Positions 26,559-38,355 of a stretch of 64,000 nt of DNA are shown piece after piece. Numbering within the stretch: position 1 is the first letter of the stretch; each line of letters starts with the position of its first letter. Under the pieces are notes generated by a model. That model saw nothing but the letters and a program-made list of their open reading frames with translations, made no database searches and had not been told where the DNA came from. Source of the stretch: Streptococcus oralis (GTDB taxonomy: Bacteria > Bacillota > Bacilli > Lactobacillales > Streptococcaceae); contig NZ_CP079724.1 in assembly GCF_019334565.1 (NCBI RefSeq), forward strand, positions 455,001-519,000, read 5' to 3'. The position numbers and the translations under genes were made by a program.

Positions 26559-26590
26559 GTCTTGCTTGTTTTCCTATAAAAATAAATTGA

Positions 26591-26617
26591 AAGAAGACTT
26601 CATAGTCTTCTTTTTTC
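26591..26617 (+). terminator. Terminator of der operon
   Basis: GAAGACT-tcat-AGTCTTC followed by six T. Confidence 0.8.
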
Positions 26618-26693
26618 TATCTAAAAGGGGAGAAAAGAACCTATCAAATTGGAGGAGAATCTGTCATCAAATTTCAATCATTTTCCTAGATTT

Positions 26694-26746
26694 TGTAATC
26701 TATTTGTAATGAAAATGCACTTTTTTTGTAAAAATCAAAATGCTAT
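26694..26746 (+). promoter_or_regulatory. WalR/VicR-type box and promoter of TPM gene
   Basis: TGTAAT (26694-26699), 5 bp, TGTAAT (26705-26710): an exact match to the WalR consensus TGTWAH-N5-TGTWAH. An extended -10 TGCTATAAT follows about 30 bp downstream, and the gene starts at 26786. Confidence 0.6.
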
Positions 26747-26785
26747 AATTCCTTAAATCAATTTTCCTTTATCAGGGAGGTTATT

Positions 26786-27637
26786 ATGAAAAGAAGCAGA
26801 TTATTTAAACATAGTTTGTTGGTTCGCTTGCTTGGATTGCTGATGGTCTTTCTCTTCTTGTCAGCATTTACAGCACCTGAAAAACCTGAGTACGGAATCT
26901 ATGACCCGGATCATTATTTAACGGATGAGACTATAAGTCAGATTCGGGAATTGAATAATGTCAATAGTAAAAAATCAGAAAAATTCCAGATGGGTGTTTA
27001 CGTTGTGAAAAGCTTAGATGGAGAAACAATCGAGACTGTAGCCAATGAAACAGCTAGAGCTTGGAAGATTGGCTACTCGGGAGACAATCACGGTGTCTTG
27101 ATTGTGGTAGCAGTCCAAGATAGAAAATCACGGATTGAAACCAGTAATAATGTGGCCAGTAAGATCACTGACTATCAGACTCACAGGTTCTTGACAACAG
27201 CACGTCCTTACTTTAAAAATGGTGATTATAACAAGGGTGTTCTCTCAATAGTCAATAATCTCAACTACATGTTCTATAGTGGATCGAGTACGACTGCTTC
27301 AAGTTCTAAAAGTAGTTACGACTATACTACCAACTCTAGTCGCTTAAGGGAACTGGAAAGGTATGCTGGTGAGAGGAGTTCTTCACGACGTCATCGAAAA
27401 AGCAGTTCGAGTGACGGAGTTATCGGATTTGGAATTCTCATTTACTTCATCGTGATGATTATCGGATTTCTATTTGGTGGTCGTGGTGGCGGTTCACGTG
27501 GAGATGATTCTGGCGGTGGCTGGTGGGGCAGTGACTCATCAGACTCAGGTTCCTCTTGGTCTGATTCGGGCTCCGACTCATCTGGAGGCTGGGACGGCGG
27601 TGGCTTTGATGGCGGTGGTTCGTCTGATGACTGGTGA
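26786..27637 (+). CDS. TPM-domain membrane protein (YgcG family)
   Basis: 283 residues: signal peptide (LLVRLLGLLMVFLFLSAFTA), a TPM domain (YGIYDPDHYLTDETISQIRE onward to about residue 165), a Ser/Arg-rich linker, one transmembrane segment near 215-232, and a Gly/Ser/Asp-rich tail ending GGGSSDDW. The TPM domain would face outside. TPM/YgcG proteins often sit next to LemA genes, as here; their biochemical role is not settled. SD GGGAGG. Confidence 0.88.
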   Translation: MKRSRLFKHSLLVRLLGLLMVFLFLSAFTAPEKPEYGIYDPDHYLTDETISQIRELNNVNSKKSEKFQMGVYVVKSLDGETIETVANETARAWKIGYSGDNHGVLIVVAVQDRKSRIETSNNVASKITDYQTHRFLTTARPYFKNGDYNKGVLSIVNNLNYMFYSGSSTTASSSKSSYDYTTNSSRLRELERYAGERSSSRRHRKSSSSDGVIGFGILIYFIVMIIGFLFGGRGGGSRGDDSGGGWWGSDSSDSGSSWSDSGSDSSGGWDGGGFDGGGSSDDW

Positions 27638-27797
27638 GTGATCATATATTGCTCAAACCGATTTCTCCATACAGTAAGGTGACTCCTTTGCAAGAGTTCA
27701 CTCCTTAATTAAAAATAAAAACAAAGTTTGGGAAATTGATTTAAAATCTGAGTATTTTCTCAGAAAAGTTGATAAAAGAAAGTGTTAAGGTTTTGAT

Positions 27798-28394
27798 ATG
27801 AAACAAAATAAAGTAATTCTCTCAATAGTAGCGATTTTCTTTGGACTACTAGTTCTGGGAAGTTGTTCCGCAGTGACGACCTATAATGGTCTAGTTGGTG
27901 AACAGACTAAAGTGGAGCAGGCTCAGGCCGATGTCTCGACAGCCCTCCAACGTCGTTCGGACTTGATTGGTAACTTGGTGGAGTCCGTTAAAGGACAAAT
28001 GAATCATGAAACCGAAGTCTTTACCAAGATTGCGGATGCTAGAGCTAAAATCGGTAGTAGCTCTGTGACATCGGAAGAAAACCAAAAGGCTCAGGGAGAA
28101 TTGAGCTCAGCTCTTTCCCGCTTGATTTCCTTGACGGAGAATTATCCAGAACTCAAGAGCAATCAAAATGTTGAGCAACTAATGGTCGAACTTTCAGGCA
28201 GTGAAAATCGTATCTTTGTAGCACGTAAGGATTATAACAAGGTCGCAGCCGAGTACAATCAAAAGTTGAGAAGTTTTCCAACCGTGCTTTTTGCGAATAT
28301 GATGAACTTTAAAGAAGCTGAAACCTTTAAAGAAACAGAAGAAGCCAAGACAGTTCCTAAGGTCGATTTTGGAACATCTTCATCAAGTCAATAA
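27798..28394 (+). CDS. LemA family protein
   Basis: 198 residues with an N-terminal membrane segment ending LGSCSA, which may be a lipobox, then a LemA coiled-coil helical domain (TYNGLVGEQTKVEQAQADV, RRSDLIGNLVESVKG). The YNKVAAEYNQKLRSFPT segment is the family hallmark. Function unclear; associated with envelope stress in several bacteria. Probably co-transcribed with the TPM gene, 160 bp upstream. Confidence 0.92.
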   Translation: MKQNKVILSIVAIFFGLLVLGSCSAVTTYNGLVGEQTKVEQAQADVSTALQRRSDLIGNLVESVKGQMNHETEVFTKIADARAKIGSSSVTSEENQKAQGELSSALSRLISLTENYPELKSNQNVEQLMVELSGSENRIFVARKDYNKVAAEYNQKLRSFPTVLFANMMNFKEAETFKETEEAKTVPKVDFGTSSSSQ

Positions 28395-28451
28395 AGTGAA
28401 TCAGCCTATGAATAAAGGAATTTCTCTAGTATGACTAGTGATTTCAAACCG

Positions 28452-28480
28452 AACCTGGAAAGCTTTTTCCAGGTTTTTTT
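28452..28480 (+). terminator. Terminator after lemA-like gene
   Basis: AACCTGGAAA / TTTCCAGGTT followed by seven T. Confidence 0.8.
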
Positions 28481-28525
28481 GGTATAATAAAAGGGAAGAG
28501 ACAGTGACTCAAATGGAGGTTTGCT

Positions 28526-28816
28526 ATGGAGAAAACAAAAGCCTTTCTTGAAGCGCACTACAAGAGATATATCCTTACGATTTGCCTTCTCTGGTTCCTC
28601 ATGTTTTTCCTTCCTTGGGATTGGCAAGTAGGAGGAGTTTCAATTTATTATTTCGTTATGAAAAAACTCTTTATGGTTTTTGGAGTTTTATCCATCCTAT
28701 ACTCGGTCCTGATTAAAAATTTCAGTCTTCTCATCTTTGGAATTATCTTTTGCTTGGCCTTCTGGATCAATCTCTTTTGGTATTTTGGGATATTGCCTGT
28801 ATTCTTGGGAAATTAA
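28526..28816 (+). CDS. Small hypothetical membrane protein
   Basis: 96 residues with three hydrophobic segments (about 14-32, 42-60, 66-90) and a basic N-terminus. SD GGAGG at 7 bases from the ATG, TATAAT at about 28483 and its own terminator at 28830-28859 support a real gene. I do not recognise the family. Confidence 0.65.
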   Translation: MEKTKAFLEAHYKRYILTICLLWFLMFFLPWDWQVGGVSIYYFVMKKLFMVFGVLSILYSVLIKNFSLLIFGIIFCLAFWINLFWYFGILPVFLGN

Positions 28817-28829
28817 ACATTAACAAATG

Positions 28830-28859
28830 AAGGACTAGACTAGCTTCTAGTCCTTTTTT
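28830..28859 (+). terminator. Intrinsic terminator
   Basis: AAGGACTAGA / TCTAGTCCTT followed by T tract. Confidence 0.8.
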
Positions 28860-28960
28860 CTTCCTTATTAAAATAGTTGGAGATATAAAAATAATTTTGT
28901 TGACGGGCTGTCTGTATGATATAATAAGTCCCGTAAAATGAAGATTAAGGGATAAAAAAA

Positions 28961-29731
28961 ATGGCTAAAAAAGTAAAAGATTATTATGACTTGGCTTATG
29001 CTAGGGATTTGAGTCGACGGTTGAAAGAAGCGTCCCCTACATTTGATGGACAAAAGTTTAGGCTCTTGTTAGAAAAAGACTTGGAAAATTTGGAGTTTAG
29101 CCAGCGTCAAGAACTCTTGGCTAAAAGTATCAAAGATTGCCTCCCCCTATCTTATGAGGACTCTCTCAAGGTTTTTGAGAAAATTTTGGGTCCTGAGTTA
29201 GAGGGTGGTTTAGGTATGTTCTCAGAAGGATATTGGCTTTGGCCAATCGGAAAATATGTAGAGCTATATGGAGACAAGGAATTTGAATTGAGCGCGGCCT
29301 TTAGTAAGGAACTAACCAAGCGATTTACTGGAGAATTTTCTATGAGGCCCTTGCTGGCTCGCTATCCTAAGGCTACAATGACTTTGCTGTTAGAATGGAG
29401 TCAGGATGAAAATTTGCGCGTTCGCAGACTTGCCAGCGAATGTATGCGTATCCGTCTGCCTTGGGCTAAGAGACAAACCGTGGTATTGGATTATTTTGAG
29501 GATTTCACCACTATTCTGACCAATCTAAAAGATGATAGAGATAAGTCTATTCAAAAAAGTGTAGCCAATAATCTAAATGATTTGTACAAGGAAGACCCTG
29601 ATAAGTTTGAAAAGATTCTTCAAACTTGGCAAAAGGAGGAGCTAAGTCCAAGTTGTGCTTGGATCATCAAGCATGCATCTCGAACAAAAAACAAAAAAAG
29701 AGCCACAGAAGATTTATGCAAAAAAAGCTGA
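28961..29731 (+). CDS. DNA alkylation repair (AlkD/AlkC-like HEAT) protein
   Basis: 256 residues, helical HEAT-like repeats. ARYPKATMTLLLEWSQDENLRVRRLASE and the SIQKSVANNLNDLYKEDPDKF repeat are typical of the AlkD-like family, which flips or excises alkylated bases by DNA-backbone contacts. A functional glycosylase role here is by family only. Stands alone upstream of secA. Confidence 0.8.
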   Translation: MAKKVKDYYDLAYARDLSRRLKEASPTFDGQKFRLLLEKDLENLEFSQRQELLAKSIKDCLPLSYEDSLKVFEKILGPELEGGLGMFSEGYWLWPIGKYVELYGDKEFELSAAFSKELTKRFTGEFSMRPLLARYPKATMTLLLEWSQDENLRVRRLASECMRIRLPWAKRQTVVLDYFEDFTTILTNLKDDRDKSIQKSVANNLNDLYKEDPDKFEKILQTWQKEELSPSCAWIIKHASRTKNKKRATEDLCKKS

Positions 29732-29772
29732 ATTTTGGCTGGCCTTTTCCGTTGTAAATTAAGGATTCTTTC

Positions 29773-29801
29773 TTGAAAAATAATGGTAAATATGCTAAAA
29801 T
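29773..29801 (+). promoter_or_regulatory. secA promoter
   Basis: TTGAAA (29773-29778), 17 bp ending TGC, TAAAAT (29796-29801). An inverted repeat ATTCT..AGAAT follows at about 29813-29831. Confidence 0.65.
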
Positions 29802-29846
29802 TAAAAGAACATTCTAAAATATTCAGAATAAAAAGTAAGGAAAATC

Positions 29847-32360
<2,514 letters not shown>

Positions 32361-32439
32361 TATGAGATAAGATACAGGCGGATACCTGGTAAAAATCATT
32401 TTTTGCTTGGTGTCCGTTTGCTTTATAAGGAGATGAATC

Positions 32440-33471
32440 ATGGTATTTAAAGCTAAAAGTCCTAAAATTAACATTGAAGAAGTTCGCGCCTTGTCTAAAT
32501 TAGAGGGATCGGCTCTTGCGAGAAAAAATCAACGTGATCAGGAATTGGAAGCCATCATTCGTGGGGAAGACCAGCGTATTCTCTTGGTGATAGGACCATG
32601 TTCATCTGATAACGAAGAGGCGGTTCTCGAGTATGCTAAGCGCCTGTCTGCCTTGCAAGAAGAGGTCAAAGACCGTATTTTTATGGTCATGCGTGTCTAT
32701 ACGGCTAAACCTCGTACCAATGGGGATGGCTATAAGGGCTTGATTCATCAACCAAATGCGACAGAAGCACCTAGCTTGATTAATGGAATCAAGGCTGTTC
32801 GCCAGCTCCACTACCGCGTGATTACCGAGACGGGAATGACAACAGCGGATGAGATGCTTTATCCTGAAAATCTTCCGCTGGTGGATGATTTGATTTCTTA
32901 TATGGCTGTTGGAGCTCGTTCTGTAGAGGATCAACAGCATCGTTTTGTAGTGAGTGGAGCGGATTTCTCAACAGGATTTAAAAATCCCACATCTGGAAAT
33001 CTCAATGTCATGTTTAACGGGATTTATGCAGCGCAAAATAAACAGAGTTTCCTCTTCCTCGGTAAAGAGGTGGAAACAACAGGGAATCCATTGTCCCACG
33101 CCATTCTTCGCGGTGCCTTGAATGAATATGGGAAAAATATTCCTAACTACTACTATGACAATTTGATGGATACCATTGATCAGTATGAAAAGATGGGCTT
33201 GGAAAATCCCTTTATCATCATCGATACCAATCATGACAATTCAGGCAAGCAATACATGGATCAAATCCGTATCGTTCGTCAGACCTTGATTAACCGTGAC
33301 TGGAATGAGAAAATCAAAAAATATGTTCGTGGTTTTATGATTGAGTCCTATCTAGAAGATGGACGTCAAAATGAGCCAGAAGTTTTTGGTAAGTCTATCA
33401 CGGACCCTTGTCTAGGATGGGACAACACAGAAGCACTTGTTCGCGAAATCTACCAAACGCTAGGAGAGTAA
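32440..33471 (+). CDS. aroG: DAHP synthase, first tandem copy
   Basis: 343 residues, class I AroF/G/H-type 3-deoxy-D-arabino-heptulosonate-7-phosphate synthase. It has IGPCSSDN near 53, [17 protein letters not shown] near 88 and [10 protein letters not shown] near 262. It condenses PEP and erythrose-4-phosphate, the first step to aromatic amino acids. The second copy starts 1 bp after its stop. A hairpin with GCGGATACC/GGTGTCCG lies in the spacer behind secA. Confidence 0.93.
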   Translation: MVFKAKSPKINIEEVRALSKLEGSALARKNQRDQELEAIIRGEDQRILLVIGPCSSDNEEAVLEYAKRLSALQEEVKDRIFMVMRVYTAKPRTNGDGYKGLIHQPNATEAPSLINGIKAVRQLHYRVITETGMTTADEMLYPENLPLVDDLISYMAVGARSVEDQQHRFVVSGADFSTGFKNPTSGNLNVMFNGIYAAQNKQSFLFLGKEVETTGNPLSHAILRGALNEYGKNIPNYYYDNLMDTIDQYEKMGLENPFIIIDTNHDNSGKQYMDQIRIVRQTLINRDWNEKIKKYVRGFMIESYLEDGRQNEPEVFGKSITDPCLGWDNTEALVREIYQTLGE

Positions 33472-33472
33472 G

Positions 33473-34504
33473 ATGGCATTTATCGAAAAAGGTCAAGAAA
33501 TTGATATTGAAGCAATCAAGGCTGCGACCCAGTTATCGCCTGAAGCCTTGCGAAAGAAAGAAGCCCGCGATAGAGAGTTGGCAGCCATCATCTCGGGTGA
33601 GGACGACCGAATCCTTTTGGTGATGGGGCCTTGCTCTTCAGACAATGAAGAAGCAGTACTCGAATATGCTCGTCGCTTAGCAGACTTGCAGAAAAAAGTT
33701 GCGGATAAAATCTTTATCGTGATGCGTGTCTATACGGCTAAACCTCGTACCAATGGAGATGGCTATAAGGGAATGATTCATCAACCAAATACCAGCGAAG
33801 CGCCTAGTCTCATCAATGGTTTGCAGGCTGTTCGTCAGCTACACTACCGAGTGATTACCGAAACTGGATTGACAACAGCTGATGAGATGCTTTATCCGTC
33901 AAATCTCGTTTTGGTTGATGATCTGGTCAGCTACCATGCTGTAGGGGCTCGTTCAGTGGAAGACCAAGAACACCGCTTTGTAGCCTCTGGGATTGATGCT
34001 CCGGTTGGGATGAAAAATCCAACATCTGGAAATCTTGGGGTCATGTTTAATGCCATCTATGCGGCTCAAAACAAGCAAACCTTCCTTTACCATGGTCAAG
34101 AAGTGGAAACTTCAGGAAATCCCTTGGCCCACGTTATCCTTCGTGGTGCCATGAACGAATATGGTAAAAATGAACCCAATTTCTACTATGAAACACTCTT
34201 AAATGCCATCAATCGCTATGAGACTATGGGACTTGAAAATCCCTTCATTATCATCGATACCAATCATGACAATTCTGGCAAGCAGTATATGGAACAAATT
34301 CGCATTGTTCGTCAAGCCTTGCTGAATCGTGACTGGAATGAGAAAATCAAAAAGACGGTTCGAGGCTTTATGATCGAATCTTACCTAGCAGATGGTCGTC
34401 AAAACCAACCAGAGGTCTTTGGTTGCTCCATAACTGACCCTTGTCTAGGTTGGGAAAATACAGTAGCCTTGGTAGAAGAAATTTATACTACCTTAACAAA
34501 ATAA
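33473..34504 (+). CDS. aroG: DAHP synthase, second tandem copy
   Basis: 343 residues, collinear with and highly similar to the preceding copy (same [19 protein letters not shown] and [10 protein letters not shown] motifs). Differences concentrate at the N-terminus and in scattered loops, which would allow different feedback inhibition by Phe or Tyr (inference). Same operon as the first copy. Confidence 0.93.
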   Translation: MAFIEKGQEIDIEAIKAATQLSPEALRKKEARDRELAAIISGEDDRILLVMGPCSSDNEEAVLEYARRLADLQKKVADKIFIVMRVYTAKPRTNGDGYKGMIHQPNTSEAPSLINGLQAVRQLHYRVITETGLTTADEMLYPSNLVLVDDLVSYHAVGARSVEDQEHRFVASGIDAPVGMKNPTSGNLGVMFNAIYAAQNKQTFLYHGQEVETSGNPLAHVILRGAMNEYGKNEPNFYYETLLNAINRYETMGLENPFIIIDTNHDNSGKQYMEQIRIVRQALLNRDWNEKIKKTVRGFMIESYLADGRQNQPEVFGCSITDPCLGWENTVALVEEIYTTLTK

Positions 34505-34548
34505 GTGAAAAGGATGGAGTTGGGGGAATCTCAGCTCCTTTTATGAGT

Positions 34549-34911
34549 ATGATAGTTGGACACGGAATTGACATCGAAGAATTGGCTTCGATAGAAAAAG
34601 CAGTTACACGACGTGAGGGCTTTGCCAAGCGCGTGCTGACCCCTAAAGAAATGGAGCATTTTACCAGTCTCAAAGGGCGCAGACAGATCGAATACTTGGC
34701 AGGCCGCTGGTCAGCTAAGGAAGCCTTTTCCAAGGCTATGGGAACTGGTATTGGCAAACTGACCTTTCAGGATTTGGAAGTTTTGAACAATGAACGAGGG
34801 GCTCCTTATTTTAGTCAGGCACCATTTTCAGGAAAGATTTGGCTATCTATTAGCCATACAGATCAGTTTGTGACAGCCGGTGTTATTTTGGAGGAAAATC
34901 ATGAAAGCTAG
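34549..34911 (+). CDS. acpS: Holo-[acyl-carrier-protein] synthase
   Basis: 120 residues from [15 protein letters not shown] 34549 gives the usual length, with ATG 34543 as an alternative. GIDIEE holds the metal Asp and [11 protein letters not shown] near 50-60 holds the Glu and Lys of the phosphopantetheinyl transferase site. Transfers phosphopantetheine from CoA to ACP. The alr start lies within its last codons. Confidence 0.95.
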   Translation: MIVGHGIDIEELASIEKAVTRREGFAKRVLTPKEMEHFTSLKGRRQIEYLAGRWSAKEAFSKAMGTGIGKLTFQDLEVLNNERGAPYFSQAPFSGKIWLSISHTDQFVTAGVILEENHES

Positions 34912-36004
34912 TCCACATAGACCAACCAAGGCTCTGATTCATCTGGGAGCTATTCGACAAAATATTCAGCAAATGGAGGCTCATATCCCTGAAGGAACGC
35001 TCAAGTGGGCAGTGGTCAAGGCCAATGCCTATGGTCATGGGGCAGTTGCCGTTGCGATGGCGATTCAAGATGATGTTGATGGATTTTGTGTTTCCAATAT
35101 TGATGAAGCTATTGAACTTCGTCAGGCTGGAGTTAGCAAGAAAATCCTTATCTTAGGAGTTTCTGAAATCGAAGCTGTTGCTCTAGCTAAAGAATACGAC
35201 ATCACCTTGACTGTGGCTGGACTGGAGTGGATTCAAGCGCTCTTAGCTAGGGAGACAGATTTAACTGGCTTGACTGTTCACCTCAAGATTGACTCAGGGA
35301 TGGGACGGATTGGTTTTAGAGAGGCCAGTGAAGCTGATCTGGCTCAAGCCTTGGTCCAACAACACGGCGCTCGTGTTGAGGGGATTTTTACCCACTTTGC
35401 TACTGCAGATGAAGAATCAGATGACTATTTTAATACCCAGTTAGAACGATTTAAAGCTATTTTGGCAAGTATGAAGGAAGTCCCAGAGCTGGTTCATGCC
35501 AGCAATTCGGCAACGACCCTCTGGCATGCAGAGACTATTTTCAATGCTGTCCGTATGGGAGATGCCATGTATGGTCTTAACCCAAGTGGAGAGGTTTTGG
35601 ACTTGCCTTATGACTTGGCTCCAGCCTTGAGTTTGGAGTCTGCCCTTGTTCATGTAAAGACAGTTTCAGCTGGAGCTTGCATGGGCTATGGGGCGACCTA
35701 TCAGGCGGATAGTGAACAAGTCATTGCGACGGTGCCAATCGGTTATGCAGATGGTTGGACACGAGATATGCAAAATTTCTCCGTCTTGGTAGATGGCCAA
35801 GCTTGCCCAATCGTCGGACGAGTATCTATGGACCAAATCACTATTCGGCTGCCTAAGGTTTACCCACTAGGAACAAAAGTAACATTAATTGGTTCTAACG
35901 GCGACAAGGAAATCACAGCTACTCAGGTAGCGACCTACCGTGGAACCATTAACTATGAGGTGGTTTGCCTCCTCAGCGATCGCATTCCGAGAGAATATTA
36001 TTAA
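34901..36004 (+). CDS. alr: Alanine racemase
   Basis: 367 residues from [12 protein letters not shown], start inside acpS with [17 protein letters not shown] near 37 contains the PLP lysine, and [10 protein letters not shown] near 262 the catalytic Tyr. Supplies D-alanine for peptidoglycan and teichoic acids. Confidence 0.96.
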   Translation: MKASPHRPTKALIHLGAIRQNIQQMEAHIPEGTLKWAVVKANAYGHGAVAVAMAIQDDVDGFCVSNIDEAIELRQAGVSKKILILGVSEIEAVALAKEYDITLTVAGLEWIQALLARETDLTGLTVHLKIDSGMGRIGFREASEADLAQALVQQHGARVEGIFTHFATADEESDDYFNTQLERFKAILASMKEVPELVHASNSATTLWHAETIFNAVRMGDAMYGLNPSGEVLDLPYDLAPALSLESALVHVKTVSAGACMGYGATYQADSEQVIATVPIGYADGWTRDMQNFSVLVDGQACPIVGRVSMDQITIRLPKVYPLGTKVTLIGSNGDKEITATQVATYRGTINYEVVCLLSDRIPREYY

Positions 36005-36022
36005 AAAAGAAAGGAGTGGAGC

Positions 36023-38038
36023 ATGAATCTACATCAACCCTTGCATGTCTTGCCTGGTGTGGGACCAAAGTCAGCCGAGAAATACGCCAAACTAGGAATT
36101 GAAAACTTGCAAGACCTCTTGCTCTACTTTCCTTTCCGTTACGAAGACTTCAAAACCAAGCGGGTGCTGGAGCTGGAAGATGGTGAAAAGGCGGTCCTGT
36201 CTGGTCAAGTCGTGACACCTGCCAGTGTACAGTATTATGGTTTCAAGCGCAATCGCCTGCGTTTTAGTCTCAAGCAGGGAGAAGTCGTTTTTGCGGTGAA
36301 CTTCTTTAACCAGCCCTATCTGGCTGATAAGATAGAGTTGGGTGCAACTCTTGCTGTCTTTGGGAAATGGGACCGTGCCAAGGCCAGTCTGACTGGGATG
36401 AAGGTCCTGGCTCAGGTGGAAGATGACCTCCAACCTGTTTATCGTCTGGCTCAGGGAATTAGTCAGGCCAGTCTGGTTAAGGTCATTAAGACAGCCTTTG
36501 ATCAGGGACTGGACCTCTTGATAGAGGAAAATCTTCCCCAGTCTTTACTTGATAAATACAAACTCATGTCCCGTTGTCAGGCAGTTCGTGCAATGCATTT
36601 TCCAAAGGATTTGGCAGAATACAAGCAGGCCCTTCGCCGTATCAAATTTGAGGAACTCTTTTATTTTCAGATGCAGCTACAGACGCTCAAGTCTGAAAAT
36701 AGAGTTCAGGGAAGCGGTCTGGTTCTGAATTGGTCTCAGGAAAAGGTGACAGCTGCTAAAGAAAATCTGCCTTTTGCCCTGACTCAAGCTCAGGAAAAGA
36801 GTCTGCAGGAGATTTTGACCGACATGAAGTCCGACCACCACATGAATCGTCTTCTGCAAGGAGATGTAGGGAGCGGAAAGACGGTGGTTGCTGGCTTGGC
36901 TATGTTTGCGGCGGTGACGGCTGGCTACCAGGCTGCTCTCATGGTACCGACAGAAATCTTAGCAGAGCAACACTTTGAGAGTTTACGAAACCTTTTTCCA
37001 GACTTGAAACTCGCTCTCTTAACAGGTTCCTTAAAAGCTTCAGAAAAGAGAGAAGTTTTAGAGACCATTGCCAAGGGTGAGGCTGATTTGATTATCGGAA
37101 CCCATGCTCTGATACAAGATGGGGTTGATTATGCTCGTCTTGGTTTGATTATCATCGATGAGCAGCATCGTTTTGGTGTGGGCCAAAGGCGTATTTTACG
37201 GGAAAAAGGGGACAATCCTGACGTTCTCATGATGACAGCGACGCCCATTCCGCGAACACTGGCTATCACAGCCTTTGGCGATATGGATGTTTCCATTATT
37301 GACCAGATGCCAGCAGGGCGGAAGCCGATTGTGACGCGCTGGATTAAGCATGAGCAGCTGTCTCAGGTCTTGACTTGGTTAGAGGGAGAAATTCAAAAAG
37401 GTTCGCAAGTCTATGTCATCTCTCCCCTGATCGAAGAATCTGAAGCTCTGGATCTGAAAAATGCCATTGCCTTATCTGAGGAGTTGACAGCTCATTTTGC
37501 AGGAAAGGCAGATGTTGCTCTACTACATGGTAAGATGAAGAGTGACGAAAAAGACCAGATTATGCAGGAATTCAAAGAGAGAAAAACGGATATTCTGGTT
37601 TCGACGACGGTTATTGAGGTTGGGGTTAATGTTCCCAATGCGACCGTCATGATTATCATGGATGCCGACCGGTTCGGTCTCAGTCAGCTTCACCAGCTCA
37701 GAGGTCGTGTCGGTCGGGGAGACAAGCAGTCCTATGCTGTTCTCGTGGCTAATCCCAAGACGGATTCTGGGAAAGATCGCATGCGTATCATGACAGAAAC
37801 GACCAATGGATTTGTCCTTGCGGAGGAAGATTTGAAAATGCGTGGTTCTGGAGAGATTTTTGGAACCAGACAGTCAGGACTTCCAGAGTTTCAAGTGGCT
37901 GATATTATCGAAGATTTTCCGATTTTAGAAGAAGCCAGAAAGGTTGCCAGCTATATTAGTTCGATAGAAGGTTGGAAAGAGGATCCAGAATGGCGCATGA
38001 TTGCTCTCCACCTAGAAAAGAGAGAACATCTGGATTAA
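36023..38038 (+). CDS. recG: ATP-dependent DNA helicase RecG
   Basis: 671 residues: wedge/OB domain, helicase core with GDVGSGKT near 288, DEQHRFG near 383 and MTATPIPRTL near 410, and the C-terminal TRG motif region. Remodels stalled forks. SD AAAGGAG 19 bp after alr. Confidence 0.96.
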   Translation: MNLHQPLHVLPGVGPKSAEKYAKLGIENLQDLLLYFPFRYEDFKTKRVLELEDGEKAVLSGQVVTPASVQYYGFKRNRLRFSLKQGEVVFAVNFFNQPYLADKIELGATLAVFGKWDRAKASLTGMKVLAQVEDDLQPVYRLAQGISQASLVKVIKTAFDQGLDLLIEENLPQSLLDKYKLMSRCQAVRAMHFPKDLAEYKQALRRIKFEELFYFQMQLQTLKSENRVQGSGLVLNWSQEKVTAAKENLPFALTQAQEKSLQEILTDMKSDHHMNRLLQGDVGSGKTVVAGLAMFAAVTAGYQAALMVPTEILAEQHFESLRNLFPDLKLALLTGSLKASEKREVLETIAKGEADLIIGTHALIQDGVDYARLGLIIIDEQHRFGVGQRRILREKGDNPDVLMMTATPIPRTLAITAFGDMDVSIIDQMPAGRKPIVTRWIKHEQLSQVLTWLEGEIQKGSQVYVISPLIEESEALDLKNAIALSEELTAHFAGKADVALLHGKMKSDEKDQIMQEFKERKTDILVSTTVIEVGVNVPNATVMIIMDADRFGLSQLHQLRGRVGRGDKQSYAVLVANPKTDSGKDRMRIMTETTNGFVLAEEDLKMRGSGEIFGTRQSGLPEFQVADIIEDFPILEEARKVASYISSIEGWKEDPEWRMIALHLEKREHLD

Positions 38039-38119
38039 GCCTTTTCTAAGAAATCTATAAGCTAGCTTTTAGATTTGGGTCTTATACTAGAGTCATCAAA
38101 AAGAAACGAGGACTCTCAC

Positions 38120-38191
38120 ATGACTATTAAAGTAACCTACCAAAAGAAATTCCAAACCGTTAAACTAGAGAAAGGAGCTAGCACCTATTGA
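38120..38191 (+). CDS. Small ORF, 23 codons, possibly truncated
   Basis: Reads MTIKVTYQKKFQTVKLEKG then ASTY and stop. It has its own TATACT at 38083-38088, ACGAGG ahead of the ATG and a terminator at 38197-38224, so a transcript is plausible. It may be the 5' remnant of a longer gene or a genuine small protein. Family not recognised. Confidence 0.4.
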   Translation: MTIKVTYQKKFQTVKLEKGASTY

Positions 38192-38196
38192 TACAG

Positions 38197-38224
38197 AGAG
38201 AGCGGAAACGCTCTTTTTATTTTT
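38197..38224 (+). terminator. Terminator after small ORF
   Basis: AGAGCG-gaaa-CGCTCT followed by TTTTATTTTT; GNRA-type loop. Confidence 0.85.
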
Positions 38225-38338
38225 AAAACTACTTTCAGACAATAGGTTTGAGGAAAGAGAATCTAAAATCACTTTCTATTTAGCATTCTTTCTTGCATTG
38301 CTTTCCTAGATATGCTAGAGTTATGATAGCGATTACAA
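38223..38338 (+). promoter_or_regulatory. NanR-type promoter of acetyl esterase gene
   Basis: Operator-like TTAAAACTACTTTCAG at 38223-38238 (14 of 16 match to CTGAAACTACTTTCAG), TCTATT at 38275-38280, TTGCAT (38293-38298), 17 bp ending TGC, TAGAGT (38316-38321). A cre-like ATGATAGCGATTACAA (one mismatch to the consensus) at 38323-38338 lies over the transcription start. Confidence 0.65.
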
Positions 38339-38355
38339 AACAAAAGGAGCATGCT

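Noticed and set aside
27442..27693. Minus-strand Pro-rich ORF
   Set aside because: Shadow of the Gly/Ser/Asp-rich tail of the TPM protein.
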